Assembly (NCBI GenBank): GCA_910575445.1
Contig: CAJTFW010000008.1
Coordinates: 1 to 64,000 of the forward strand
Length of the DNA: 64,000 bases
Direction of reading: 5' to 3'
DNA from: Lachnospiraceae bacterium
Lineage (GTDB): Bacteria > Bacillota > Clostridia > Lachnospirales > Lachnospiraceae
Below are positions 52,358-62,600 of the stretch, piece after piece. Positions within the stretch are counted from its first letter, which is position 1; each line of letters begins with the position of its first letter. A model generated the notes under the pieces. The model did no database searches. It saw nothing but the letters and a program-made list of their open reading frames with translations, and had not been told where the DNA came from. The position numbers were made by a program, and so were the translations under genes.

Positions 52358-54488
52358 CTGGTTCTTCCATCGGTTCCGCCGGGATAAATACACGCGAAGG
52401 AACCGTATCCTCCTGTGATTTGTTCAGTTCTTTTGCATACTTCATAAAATATTCCTGAGAGCTTAGTGCCTGTTTTCCTCTGCGGTCTACTCTTTCATAG
52501 CTGCCATCTGGCTTTTTTACTTGTGCTTTTAACGTATCCTGAAGCTGAATCTTCAGCACATGCATCACTTCCTGCTTGAGATGCTCATTCTCAATAGGGA
52601 ACAGTATCTCCACACGCCGGTCCAGATTTCTAGGCATCCAGTCTGCACTGGCCAGATAGACTTCTTCTTCTCCGCCATTGTGGAAATAATAGATGCGGCT
52701 GTGTTCCAAAAAAGTACCTACAATCGAGCGAACATGGATATGCTCGCTGACTCCTTCGATTCCTACCTTTAGAGAACAGATACCACGGATAATCAATTCT
52801 ATTTTAACGCCGGCAGCACTTGCTTCATAGAGTGCTGCTATCAGCTCATGGTCACACAGAGAATTCATCTTAGCAATAATATGCGCTGGCTCTCCTCTTT
52901 TTGCATGTGCGCTCTCTCTCTGAATCATCATTAAGAAGCGGTCTCTAAGCCACAGAGGCGCAAGCGAGAGTTTATTCCAGCTTGGCGGCTCAGAATAGCC
53001 AGAGAGCATATTAAAGACAGCCGTTGCATCCTCTCCTATGGACTCTGAACAGGTTAAAAGTCCCATATCCGTATATAATTTGGCAGTAGAGTCGTTGTAA
53101 TTTCCCGTTCCTAGATGTACATATCTACGGATGCCATCCTCCTCTTTTCTAACCACCAATGTAATCTTACTATGTGTCTTTAGCCCCACCAAACCATAGA
53201 TGACATGACATCCTGCACGCTCTAGCATCTTGGCCCAGATAATATTGTGTTCTTCGTCAAAACGTGCCTTTAATTCCACCAGCACCGAGACTTGCTTACC
53301 ATTCTCTGCTGCCTGGGCAAGCGCTGCAATAATCGGTGAATTGCCGCTGACACGATAAAGTGTCTGCTTAATCGCCAAAACCTGTGGGTCCTTTGCTGCT
53401 TTTTTCACAAAGTCCACAACAGGGTCAAAGGTCTGGTAGGGATGATGTAACAAAATATCCTGATTTCTAATCTCCTCAAAGATATCTGGCTTTCCAGTAA
53501 GCTCTGGTACAGGCTTTGGCGTATATTTAGGAGCTTTAAAATCATCAAACCCGCTTATCCCATACATCTTCATCAGGAATGTAAGGTCTAATGGCCCACT
53601 GATACGATAGATGCCATCTTCTTTGATATCAAACTCTTTTTTTAGAAGCTTTAAGAGACGCTTATCCACTTTATCGTCCACTTCAAGGCGAATCACTTCT
53701 CCCCACTGGCGCTTTTTTAACTGTTTTTGAATCTCCTTTAACAGGTCAGAAGCCTCATCTTCATCAATCGACAAGTCCGCATTTCTCATAATCCGATAAG
53801 GGTGCACACATAATACATCATAGCTTAAGAAAAGCTGTGACATATTTTTAGCAATCATCTCCTCTAGAAGAATCACGGATTTTACGCCTTTTTCTATGGA
53901 GGGAATCTTTATAATTCTTGGAAGCACCGCTGGTACCTGCACAGTGGCGAACTCCAGTTCTGCTCCTTTTTCATTTTTCTTGCGAAGAAGTGCTCCAAGA
54001 TTCAGTGTCTTATTGACAATCAGCGGAAAAGGCCTTGAAGAATCCACTGCCATCGGCGTTACAACCGGATATACATTCTCCATAAAATACTGGTCGACAA
54101 AACGCTCCTGTTCCTCATTTAGTTCCTCATAGTCCTCGATTACCTGCAGACCACACTGGCGAAGTCCCGGAAGCAGCGAACGCTGCCAGGTGGAATACTG
54201 GGTACTTACAAAATGATGCACCCGGTTATGAATAGCTTCTAGCTGCTGTGCTGGCGTCATCCCGGAAATATCTTTTTTCGAATACTCTGCATTGACCATA
54301 TCTTTTAAAGAGGCCACCCGCACCATAAAAAATTCATCCAGATTTGAAGCTGTAATGCTTAAAAATTTAATCCGCTCAAACAGAGGATTCTCTTTGTCTC
54401 TTGCTTCTCCTAAAATGCGTTCATTAAAGCCAATCCAGCTTAATTCCCGGTTCTCAAAATACTCTGGCTTTAGATATTCTTTCTTCAT
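52350..54488 (-). CDS. ppk: Polyphosphate kinase 1
   Basis: Makes long-chain polyphosphate from ATP. The 712 residues are standard length for PPK1. The N-terminal domain has ELSWIGFNERIL (14-25) and FFMVRVASL. Two phospholipase-D-like catalytic domains follow, with the phospho-His regions KTHSKITLVVR and THLGTGNYNDST-like YVHLGTGNYND, and VRSIVGTFLEHSRIYYF. It lies after ppx in the same transcript, so synthesis and breakdown of polyphosphate are encoded together. Confidence 0.96.
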   Translation of the reverse strand: MKKEYLKPEYFENRELSWIGFNERILGEARDKENPLFERIKFLSITASNLDEFFMVRVASLKDMVNAEYSKKDISGMTPAQQLEAIHNRVHHFVSTQYSTWQRSLLPGLRQCGLQVIEDYEELNEEQERFVDQYFMENVYPVVTPMAVDSSRPFPLIVNKTLNLGALLRKKNEKGAELEFATVQVPAVLPRIIKIPSIEKGVKSVILLEEMIAKNMSQLFLSYDVLCVHPYRIMRNADLSIDEDEASDLLKEIQKQLKKRQWGEVIRLEVDDKVDKRLLKLLKKEFDIKEDGIYRISGPLDLTFLMKMYGISGFDDFKAPKYTPKPVPELTGKPDIFEEIRNQDILLHHPYQTFDPVVDFVKKAAKDPQVLAIKQTLYRVSGNSPIIAALAQAAENGKQVSVLVELKARFDEEHNIIWAKMLERAGCHVIYGLVGLKTHSKITLVVRKEEDGIRRYVHLGTGNYNDSTAKLYTDMGLLTCSESIGEDATAVFNMLSGYSEPPSWNKLSLAPLWLRDRFLMMIQRESAHAKRGEPAHIIAKMNSLCDHELIAALYEASAAGVKIELIIRGICSLKVGIEGVSEHIHVRSIVGTFLEHSRIYYFHNGGEEEVYLASADWMPRNLDRRVEILFPIENEHLKQEVMHVLKIQLQDTLKAQVKKPDGSYERVDRRGKQALSSQEYFMKYAKELNKSQEDTVPSRVFIPAEPMEEPDE

Positions 54489-54512
54489 CTATCCACTCTC
54501 CTCATCCGATTC

Positions 54513-56057
54513 CTAATCTGCCTTCTTTACTTTTAGTATTGGCCGAAGACTATATACTTCCTCAAAAAATTCTGCCTTTTCCTGGAACATCGCCTGCTCT
54601 AAGGTAAGGTCTTCGGCGGTATCCACCAGAATCTGCATCGTATGATGGTCTTTTACATTGACCCGGATATTTTTAATCTTCTGTTTATGGCTTCTGTCCA
54701 TCGCATTGGCAATCCGAAGAATCGCCGTCAGCTTGACAATCGTAATATATTCACTGCGCTCTAAAAGCGTACTGCCCACCAGTTCTTCAAAAGGCTTTAG
54801 CCGCCCGCTGTTAAACTGCACAATATTGGCGACAATCTCCCGCTCCATATGGGACAAGCCGATAATCTCCGTGGCCATAATAATATTATAGGAGCACTCG
54901 GAAGAATGGGACATATTGATATATTTTCCACAATCATGTAAAAGGACTGCAATCTGTAGCAGCAGTCTCTCTCTCTTAGAGAGACCATGATAGGCTTTCA
55001 TCTTGTCATAGATAGTCAGTGCAATCCGCTCCATCACCTGGGTATGGTTTCGATTGGTATGATAGCGCTTGGCGATATTTCTGGCAGCCTCAATAATATC
55101 ATTTTCAAAATTATGTGCTGGCTTTAGGATTTTCTTTCGCTCTGCAAAATCAAAAGCCAGTCCGTCACCCAAGTCTGTGCCAAGAATCACAACATTCTCT
55201 GCTCCGGTCTCCTCCAAAAGCCTCTTATAGATAACAAGTGTAGGCAAAAGCAAAGAGTTGTTCCCATCCTGGAAGCCAAGTGCCTCCGCCATCTTATCCT
55301 GTCCGGTCTTGATAAAGGTATCATAAAAAGTGATAAATTCTTCTTTGGTAATCTGATTGATGCTTGGGTCCTTATGGATATACTGGTTGATATACTGGAT
55401 ATAATTTCCAACAAGCAGTAGATAACGAATATTTCTATCCTTTAGATACAGCTTTCGATAGGTTCGCATCTCATTATTTAAAAGTTCCTCAATAACCCCC
55501 GCATATTTTACCGTTCGCTCTGCCACATCAGCCAGACGCTCTCTAAGACGCAGCGTTCCAAGTCGGATATTTTGTGTGGTCACCAGATTGTCTTTGTCAA
55601 ACAGAGAAATCTGTATACTGCCGCCACCCACATCCACAATCGCTGTACCTTTCTCAATAATCTCTGAAAATCGCTCAGAACTCGAAGCGATGGATTTATA
55701 ACCAATAAAACGTTGTTCCGAATTGCTGAGTACTTCTAGACGTATCCCTGTCTTCTGATAGATGCGGTCTAGAAGGACAATACTATTCTTTGACTCACGA
55801 ACTGCACTGGTAGCACAGGCTCTGTACTCCTCCACTCCAAATTCTTTCATCATTCTCTGGAAATCCAAAAATACGCTGCACAATTCATCTACAAGTTCTG
55901 TACCAATCCTTCCAGTCGCATACGTATCCTTTCCTAGCTCAATGCGATGGCTGACATGATTGACTACATGAATCCCCTTCCTTGGAGAAAGTTCATAGAT
56001 TTTCAGCCTTACTTCATAACTCCCTACATCAATCGCAGCAAACATGGTACACGCCAT
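54513..56057 (-). CDS. ppx: Ppx/GppA exopolyphosphatase-type phosphatase
   Basis: A 514-residue member of the ASKHA fold family that releases phosphate from polyphosphate, or acts on pppGpp. The N-terminal actin-like part has AAIDVGSYEVRLKIYE (7-22) and IVDVGGGSIQISLF (phosphate loop 2). The C-terminal half is an HD-type domain with LLHDCGKYINMSHSSECSY, which fits the longer exopolyphosphatase form. It precedes ppk by 24 bases. The choice between polyphosphate and pppGpp is inference, with the ppk neighbour favouring polyphosphate. Confidence 0.9.
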   Translation of the reverse strand: MACTMFAAIDVGSYEVRLKIYELSPRKGIHVVNHVSHRIELGKDTYATGRIGTELVDELCSVFLDFQRMMKEFGVEEYRACATSAVRESKNSIVLLDRIYQKTGIRLEVLSNSEQRFIGYKSIASSSERFSEIIEKGTAIVDVGGGSIQISLFDKDNLVTTQNIRLGTLRLRERLADVAERTVKYAGVIEELLNNEMRTYRKLYLKDRNIRYLLLVGNYIQYINQYIHKDPSINQITKEEFITFYDTFIKTGQDKMAEALGFQDGNNSLLLPTLVIYKRLLEETGAENVVILGTDLGDGLAFDFAERKKILKPAHNFENDIIEAARNIAKRYHTNRNHTQVMERIALTIYDKMKAYHGLSKRERLLLQIAVLLHDCGKYINMSHSSECSYNIIMATEIIGLSHMEREIVANIVQFNSGRLKPFEELVGSTLLERSEYITIVKLTAILRIANAMDRSHKQKIKNIRVNVKDHHTMQILVDTAEDLTLEQAMFQEKAEFFEEVYSLRPILKVKKAD

Positions 56058-56074
56058 GACTACTCCCCCCTTTT

Positions 56075-56512
56075 TTATTGTCTTCCGGTACTTCCAAAGC
56101 CTCCACGGTCCTCTCCTGTAAGATGCTCTATCTCTTCAAAATACAACTCTGGCTGATGTTTGATAATACGAAACTGACAGATGCGGTCATTGACATGAAT
56201 CACCGTATCCCTTATAGCAAGCGCTGGAAAATACCACTGGTCATTGTCTCCACAGTAGCTTTCATCTATCAGCCCACAGCTATTTGTCTGTAAAATCCCA
56301 AAATTTTTAAATGTACTGCTTCTTGGAATCACAAGTGCCTCATAGCCTTTGGGAAGCTTTATCGCCACACCAAGCGGAATCAAACAATACTCTCCTGCCT
56401 TTAATGTCACTTCTTTTGCTGAGCGCAAATCAATCCAGTCCGATTTGCCTGCAATATAGCAAAGTCTTTCTATCTCCTCTGAGAAATATTTTATCTTAAT
56501 CGTCTCCATCAT
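56075..56512 (-). CDS. dut: dUTP diphosphatase (trimeric)
   Basis: Hydrolyses dUTP to dUMP and so keeps uracil out of DNA. The 145-residue protein has the motifs DLRSAKEV (motif 1), [11 protein letters not shown] (motif 2), [14 protein letters not shown] (motif 3, the uracil-binding hairpin), RICQFRI (motif 4) and GGFGSTG at the C-terminus (motif 5). All five motifs of the trimeric family are present. Start is one of two consecutive ATG codons. It lies between nrdG and ppx in the housekeeping run. Confidence 0.93.
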   Translation of the reverse strand: MMETIKIKYFSEEIERLCYIAGKSDWIDLRSAKEVTLKAGEYCLIPLGVAIKLPKGYEALVIPRSSTFKNFGILQTNSCGLIDESYCGDNDQWYFPALAIRDTVIHVNDRICQFRIIKHQPELYFEEIEHLTGEDRGGFGSTGRQ

Positions 56513-56524
56513 ATGCCTCTTTTG

Positions 56525-57010
56525 TCAATATAATACGGTCTTTCCTAGAGATAGCGTCGTCTGCACATCAATAACCTTTTGATTGCAACTACCTTTCCAG
56601 GGAAGATTGTTATCTTGTAGTTCTTCAATAAATCTGCCATCCACCACAACATCCAGATAAGGAATGACAGGAAGCTCACAGATATCTTCCCACTGATAGC
56701 CAGTATAGAGCCAGATAGTCTTATCAGGATATTTTTTCTTAATCTCTTGAATCAGCAAAAAAAGGTCCTCTCTTGTCTCCAGATAAAGAGGGTCTCCGCC
56801 GCTAAACGTCACACCACTTATATAATCCTTTTCAAGCTCAGCAAAAATCTCCTGCTTTGCTGCCTCATCAAAGTAGAGACCACCTTCTGGGTCCCAGGTA
56901 ATTGGGTTTTGGCAGTTTTTACAGTGATGCGCACACCCGGCAACCCAGAGCACTACCCGAAGTCCATCGCCATTTAGCATGTCCTCCTTTGTAATGTTGT
57001 GATACCTCAT
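56525..57010 (-). CDS. nrdG: Anaerobic ribonucleotide reductase activating protein
   Basis: A radical SAM enzyme that installs the glycyl radical on the class III reductase NrdD. The 161 residues include the cluster motif CAHHCKNC (Cx3Cx2C, residues about 26-33), GVTFSGGDPL and the C-terminal IDVQTTLSLGK. The nrdD gene itself is not in the window. It indicates anaerobic deoxynucleotide synthesis, in keeping with dut next door. Confidence 0.94.
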   Translation of the reverse strand: MRYHNITKEDMLNGDGLRVVLWVAGCAHHCKNCQNPITWDPEGGLYFDEAAKQEIFAELEKDYISGVTFSGGDPLYLETREDLFLLIQEIKKKYPDKTIWLYTGYQWEDICELPVIPYLDVVVDGRFIEELQDNNLPWKGSCNQKVIDVQTTLSLGKTVLY

Positions 57011-57028
57011 TAAACATCCTACCTTTCC

Positions 57029-57772
57029 TTACATCCGATAATTTTTCAGGATACAGCTGCGAAGAAGTGTCAGTGCGCTAACCACCGCCTGCTCCCGAAT
57101 CGCCTTTCTGTCTCCTTTAAAATAAAATTTTTCCACTTCTACTTTACCTTTGACACTGCATCCAATATAGACAAGCCCTACCGGCTGTTCCTCTTCTCCA
57201 CTGTCTGGTCCTGCATAGCCTGTAACACTGACACAAGTATCGGCACCTGTTAGCACAGCACCTCCGCGGGCCATCTCATAAGCGGTCTGCTCACTTACCG
57301 CAGTGTGTTTTTTCAATGTCATCTTCTTAACGCCAATAAACTTTCGCTTTGCCTTATTAGAGTAAGTAACAAATCCAGACTTAAAGACCAAAGAAGCGCC
57401 AGCTACATCGGTCAGACGCGCACTTAACATCCCTCCCGTACAGGATTCTACAGTGGTAACTGTCATCTTTTGCTCTTTTAGAAGTTCTACAATCGTCTCT
57501 TCTAGTGTTACTTTGGAACTGGTGGTAAAGATACAGCTGCCTAAGCGAATCTTTAATTCTCTGATGACTTCTTTTACACTGCGCTTGTCTTCTTCTTTCT
57601 CTGTCTTAGCAGAGATTTGAATATCTATCTCTCCTGACAGAGAAGTAAAGGTAAAAGTCAGATGTTCCTGTGTAGATAAGAGGTCTTGTATCTTCTCTTC
57701 TAGTTCCTGCCTATCCATACCACAGACTTTTACGGTCTTTGTGTAGAAATCTTTCTGCACTTCTTTTTTCAT
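57029..57772 (-). CDS. CinA-like nicotinamide-nucleotide amidase, N-terminally truncated
   Basis: A 247-residue protein. The first 95 residues (KTVKVCGMDRQELEEKI...) correspond to the KH-like middle domain of full-length CinA. The rest is the C-terminal amidase domain, with ESCTGGMLSARLTDVAGAS (catalytic Ser), VSVTGYAGPDSG and GLVYIG. The N-terminal MoCF-like pyrophosphatase domain of about 165 residues is missing. It begins cleanly with an ATG three bases after the pgsA stop, so it is a shortened gene and not an accident of annotation. It should deamidate NMN. Confidence 0.88.
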   Translation of the reverse strand: MKKEVQKDFYTKTVKVCGMDRQELEEKIQDLLSTQEHLTFTFTSLSGEIDIQISAKTEKEEDKRSVKEVIRELKIRLGSCIFTTSSKVTLEETIVELLKEQKMTVTTVESCTGGMLSARLTDVAGASLVFKSGFVTYSNKAKRKFIGVKKMTLKKHTAVSEQTAYEMARGGAVLTGADTCVSVTGYAGPDSGEEEQPVGLVYIGCSVKGKVEVEKFYFKGDRKAIREQAVVSALTLLRSCILKNYRM

Positions 57773-57774
57773 CC

Positions 57775-58317
57775 TTACCTGCTCCCTTCCAAAATCACAT
57801 GTTTATTTTTAACTAAATAGTCTATCAGTGATACTACGGTCAGTATCAGAGCAATCCAGGCCAGCACCTGCCCAATCAGGTCAAATGCACCACCAAAATC
57901 CAATAACAGCACAATAATCATCAGCATCTGAAAGGTCGTCTTAAATTTCCCCCAATAGCTGGCGGCAATCACCACATGATTATCAGATGCCACTAAGCGA
58001 AAGCCACTGATAATAAATTCCCTGCTGATAATAATAATTACCATCCATGCGGGCAAAAGCTCCTTAGATACCAGACAAATCAAAGCTGCACACACCAAAA
58101 GCTTATCTGCAAGCGGGTCCATAAATTTCCCAAAATTTGTAACCAGATTGTATTTCCTTGCAATCATTCCATCTAAAAAATCCGTAAGGCTTGCCACAAT
58201 AAAGATTGCCACAGCTATATACTTATCATAGCCAGGAACCACCTCGGCCAAAGCAAACCATACAAAAAAAGGAACTAAAAGCACACGCAGTGTTGTCAGC
58301 TTATTCGGTAAATTCAT
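57775..58317 (-). CDS. pgsA: CDP-diacylglycerol-glycerol-3-phosphate 3-phosphatidyltransferase
   Basis: Makes phosphatidylglycerol phosphate, the precursor of phosphatidylglycerol and cardiolipin. A 180-residue membrane protein with about five helices. The CDP-alcohol phosphotransferase motif is visible as SLTDFLDGMIARKYNLVTNF-type DG-AR-G-D spacing, with GKFMDPLADKLLV. The start is the ATG at 58317 after GGAGAG. Its 5' end overlaps the rimO end by 17 bases, so they are coupled. Confidence 0.94.
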   Translation of the reverse strand: MNLPNKLTTLRVLLVPFFVWFALAEVVPGYDKYIAVAIFIVASLTDFLDGMIARKYNLVTNFGKFMDPLADKLLVCAALICLVSKELLPAWMVIIIISREFIISGFRLVASDNHVVIAASYWGKFKTTFQMLMIIVLLLDFGGAFDLIGQVLAWIALILTVVSLIDYLVKNKHVILEGSR

Positions 58318-59641
58318 CACATAACTCTCCTATCAAATCATATTCGCAAGCACCCGTTACATGCACCTTGACATAATCTCCAGACATCAGCTCTTGCGTC
58401 GTCTGAATAAAGAGATAACCATCAATATCTGGTGCATCTTTATAGGTTCTTGCAACATAGCTTGGCTCATCCGCTACTTGGCCTTCTACCATGCACCAGA
58501 GTTCTCTTCCTATCATCTCTTCTGCCTTCTCATAAGCAATCTCCTGTTGTAATTCCATCAGTTCCTCTCTTCGCTCGCATTTTACCTCTTCCTCATTCTG
58601 TTCTTCCATCGTGGCTGCTGGCGTATCTTCCTCTGGCGAGTAGGCAAAGACACCAAGCCTATCGAACTCCAGTTCGTCTATAAAATCCATCAATATCTGA
58701 TGGTCTTCTTCTGTCTCTCCTGGAAACCCGCTAATAAGCGTTGTGCGAAGACAAATATCTGGTATCTCGCTTCGAAGTTTTGCAATCACTGCCCGTAAGT
58801 CCTCCTGGCTTGTTCTTCTGCCCATGCGCTTTAAGATACGGTCAGAAGCATGCTGAATAGGAAGGTCTAGATAGTGACAGACTTTCGGTTCTTCTTTGAT
58901 GGTCTGAATCAACTCTTGATAAATCTCCTCGGGATAGCAGTATTGTATCCGAATCCAGCGAATTCCATGAATCTCACACAATGCCTTTATTAGCCTGTGA
59001 AGACTTTTCTCTCCATAGAGGTCCACACCATAGAGTGTAGTCTCCTGCGCCACCAGAATCAGTTCTTTTACGCCTTGTGCTGCAAGCTCTTTGGCCTCCT
59101 CTACAAGCTGCTCCATGGGAACGCTTCGATATGAGCCACGAAGTTTAGGGATAATACAGTACGTACAGTGTTTATCACAGCCCTCTGCAATCTTTAAATG
59201 TGCATAATGTCCCCCGGTTGTCAGCACCCGCTTGGCATCTGTTCTTACCAGTCGGTTAATATCTTTACACCAAAGAAGTTTCTTCCCGTCTAACACTTGT
59301 TCAATGGCCTCTGCAATATCATCATATGTGGCCGTTCCAAGCACTGCGTCCACCTCTTCTATCTCCTCCATAATCTCCTTTTGGTAACGCTCTGCTAGAC
59401 AACCTGTTACAATCAATGCCTTTAACTTGCCACTTTGCTTATACTCTGCCATTCCTAGAATCGTGTTGACACTTTCTTCTTTGGCATCTCCGATAAAGCA
59501 GCAAGTATTGACAATGATAATATCTGCCTTCTCTTCTTCGTCTGTAAATCCATATCCCTTTTTCGCTAACAGCCCTAACATAACCTCTGCATCTACCAGA
59601 TTTTTGTCGCAGCCAAGGGACACAAACAATATGTTCATCAT
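58301..59641 (-). CDS. rimO: Ribosomal protein S12 methylthiotransferase RimO
   Basis: A radical SAM enzyme that methylthiolates Asp88 of ribosomal protein S12. The 446-residue protein has the N-terminal UPF0004 domain (NILFVSLGCDKNLVDAE), the cluster motif CDKHCTYCIIPKLRG (Cx3Cx2C, about residue 150), and a TRAM-like C-terminal domain (YVKVHVTGACEYDLIGE). The start overlaps the stop of the upstream surface protein gene as ATGA. I exclude the 27-codon extension to 59722, since it overlaps that gene and lacks a binding site. Confidence 0.95.
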   Translation of the reverse strand: MMNILFVSLGCDKNLVDAEVMLGLLAKKGYGFTDEEEKADIIIVNTCCFIGDAKEESVNTILGMAEYKQSGKLKALIVTGCLAERYQKEIMEEIEEVDAVLGTATYDDIAEAIEQVLDGKKLLWCKDINRLVRTDAKRVLTTGGHYAHLKIAEGCDKHCTYCIIPKLRGSYRSVPMEQLVEEAKELAAQGVKELILVAQETTLYGVDLYGEKSLHRLIKALCEIHGIRWIRIQYCYPEEIYQELIQTIKEEPKVCHYLDLPIQHASDRILKRMGRRTSQEDLRAVIAKLRSEIPDICLRTTLISGFPGETEEDHQILMDFIDELEFDRLGVFAYSPEEDTPAATMEEQNEEEVKCERREELMELQQEIAYEKAEEMIGRELWCMVEGQVADEPSYVARTYKDAPDIDGYLFIQTTQELMSGDYVKVHVTGACEYDLIGELCDEFTE

Positions 59642-62600
59642 ATATGATGTCGTCTCCTTTGATAAATTGTGTATTTCCATACACCTAGAGTTATTATAAT
59701 ACTGATACTGACTAAAAAGCAACCAAACAAAACCGGATTCCTAAAAAACTGTACTACAAAATCAGAGTTTATAAGAAAATATATCGTCTTTGTACGCTGA
59801 CCGTTCCCGGCAGCATCATAAGCAATCACTTGAAGCGTCTGCCAGTATGGCTGTTTCCAGGCTTTATAGGTAATCCTTCCATTTAGTGCTAGGAGTTCTT
59901 CTGCATCGTAAATATTTTCTGTATTATTTAGTATTACCTTTGCTTTTACAAGTGACAGATTGTCTTGAATATCTAATGTAATCTCCCTGCTGTTTTCCTG
60001 ATACTGTCCTCCATCCTCCACGCCAGAGAGTACAATGCTAGGGCTGGTTTTATCCACTACAAATGCAATCTTCTTTCCTTTTGTATAATTGTTCGAACTA
60101 TTCTTGGCCCGGTCTTCCGAATAGAGAGTCAACAGATAACTTCCTTCTTCGGAAAAATTATGCCGGTCTATCCTATAAGTATACTGCTTCCAGCCATCAG
60201 GCCTTTTTTCTTCTTGCAAGGTATAATCTATCCCTTCCGTTAACGTGCGAATCTTCCCGCTTAGATTACAGGTAATCTCACGAAATTCCAGCGTATCCAC
60301 ATTGGTCTCAGTCACAACAATATCCTGTTCTTGATTGGTATAATATTGCCCTTCCTTGCCTGCTAACTGTTCTGTCTGCCTGTCAAACGTATATACAGAA
60401 CCAAAACGATTAACAGAAAAGGTAACTATCTTCTCACAGTCATTCCCCGCCAAATCGCGGGCTGTTGCTTTTAATATATAGAGGTCATCCATCTGAGCGG
60501 TATAATCAAAGTCATCGAACTGTAGTTCGATTCCATAAGTTAGCTTACTCTCGGTCTTTTTGATATTTTGTATACCATTATGATATCCTTCTATTTCTAC
60601 GGATACACTTTCTCTGTCAAAGTTGGTATCTTGGAAGCGAAGCAGAGGAGCGACACCCCCATTGTTGGCAGAATAATCCTGTATTCCTACAAGCTCTATA
60701 TCAGGCGATGTCTGGTCTAAGACAAAGTGATCTTCCGTATAGACTTCTAGTATATTCTCCGCGAAATCCATCCCCGCAACGGTAAAGCTGTAATCTCCAT
60801 CTTCCCGAAAGAAAATCTTGGCAATATGATGGTCCCCCTGACTAAGAAAGCCAGATACCAGCGGTGTTACACTCCCCTCCTGTGCCGTCACTTCTATCTT
60901 AATATTAGAAACGTCAAAATTATGTTCTAAAATATCAATCGTTGCAGTCCTGGCCTTTGCGTAGTAGTATTGATGTATACTCTGTGTATTATCATAACTT
61001 ACACGAACTTCTGGCTTTGTTCTGTCAATCGTAAATTCATCCACTCTGCTGTATGCTGCCTGATTTCCCGCCATATCCATAAATGCCACAGTAAATGTAT
61101 AATCACCATCTGCATCAAATACCACCTCACAAGTATGAAGTGTATTATCGCCTTCTCCCACACTTTGAAATGGCCCTATTGTTGGTGCCACGCCCTCTGT
61201 ATTGGTATAGATAAACTCTACATCTTCTGCCTGAAAATTGCGCTCCCGAATCGTAACCACCGCAGTTCTTGCCTGATGATAGTATCTGCCATTTATCGGT
61301 GTATTCTGGTCATAATCCACTTCTACAACAGGGGGCGTTATATCAATATGATAAAACTGCTCAATATGCTCGCTATGTCCGGCATGGTCTCTATAGTCGG
61401 CTTTTACAAGCACTTCATTTTCATTGTTATCTGCCGCAGACAATGTAATATCCTCTGTATATTCATAAATTATCTTTTCTTTTTCCTTCTGCGCGGCATA
61501 GTTTACAGAATAAGAAAGATTTTTACCTGCTGTATAAGACACTTCTCTTAACCCCGAATAGGTATCTCTAAGAGAGAGCTGCAGTTTGATATCAGTATTA
61601 TAATAATCGACATTTGCTATTGTCCTTGCTGGTGTGGTAAGTGTGGTAAGTAATACATCCTTTGTCTTCTGATGCAAAGCTTCGCTCTCCACCACATGTC
61701 CGTTCTTTTGTGTCTCTTGATTGTTAGCATAGTCTGTTACTTCTACCAGTACGATTCCCTTAAAATCTTCCTCTGCAACAGGGATTCTAACCTGGTCAAT
61801 GGCCTGAGAAGACGGTGAAAAAGCTTGTGTTTTTTCCTTCTTTTTTCCATCTTCTTCTATAATAATATAGTGAATCTGTGCTATCCCTGAGATATTATCT
61901 TCTGCGGTAGTTGTTATACTTAGCTTTCCATCAGAAAATAAATATTCCAAATCCCGATAGCGAATTGCATCCAAAAAACCCGTCTTTTCTGTCTTATAAC
62001 TTAAAGTAAACGTTGGTTTTGTCTGGTCTATCGACACATATTCTTCGGTAAATATCGCCTGATTACCAGCCAAATCTGTACCTCCTAAGAAAATCTTATA
62101 ATTTGCCTCCGTGCTCAAAGGAATTGATAAAGTAACCGGCTTATGTACCACGCGGGCATCTGTTAGTTCCTCTATATATCTTTGGGCACTACTTCCTTTT
62201 ATATTATTTGCTGCACTGTCAAATACTTCTATCTGTTGTAACACTTCTTTTAGTTCTTGAAAACGAAGATTATTATCCTTAACGGTAAGCTTCATTAAGA
62301 CAGGCTGTGCAAAATACTGCCTTCCATCTTCTGTAACGTTAATCGCATCACATCTCTCTCCTTTATAGTCTGTATAGCTAAATTCTATCACAGGTGCTGT
62401 CTTATCTAGTACCAAGTCTGTGCTTAGATACCTGCCATTTACCACCCCTTCCGTAAAGCAACTGCCTTGTACTACATGTTCTTGCATCTGGTTAAAAGCC
62501 ATATCCTGATATTCTATGCCTATTATATAACAATCTTCTTCGGTCAGAAGAAAATTGCCGAATATATGTTCTCCATCTTCTCTCCAGAGAATCTCCGGTT

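Noticed and set aside
60900-61350. Repeated stretches in the large surface protein gene as a possible CRISPR-like or DNA repeat array
   Set aside because: The repetition is at protein level (Ig-like domains of about 100 residues) and is poorly kept in the DNA. There are no short regular repeats with spacers.
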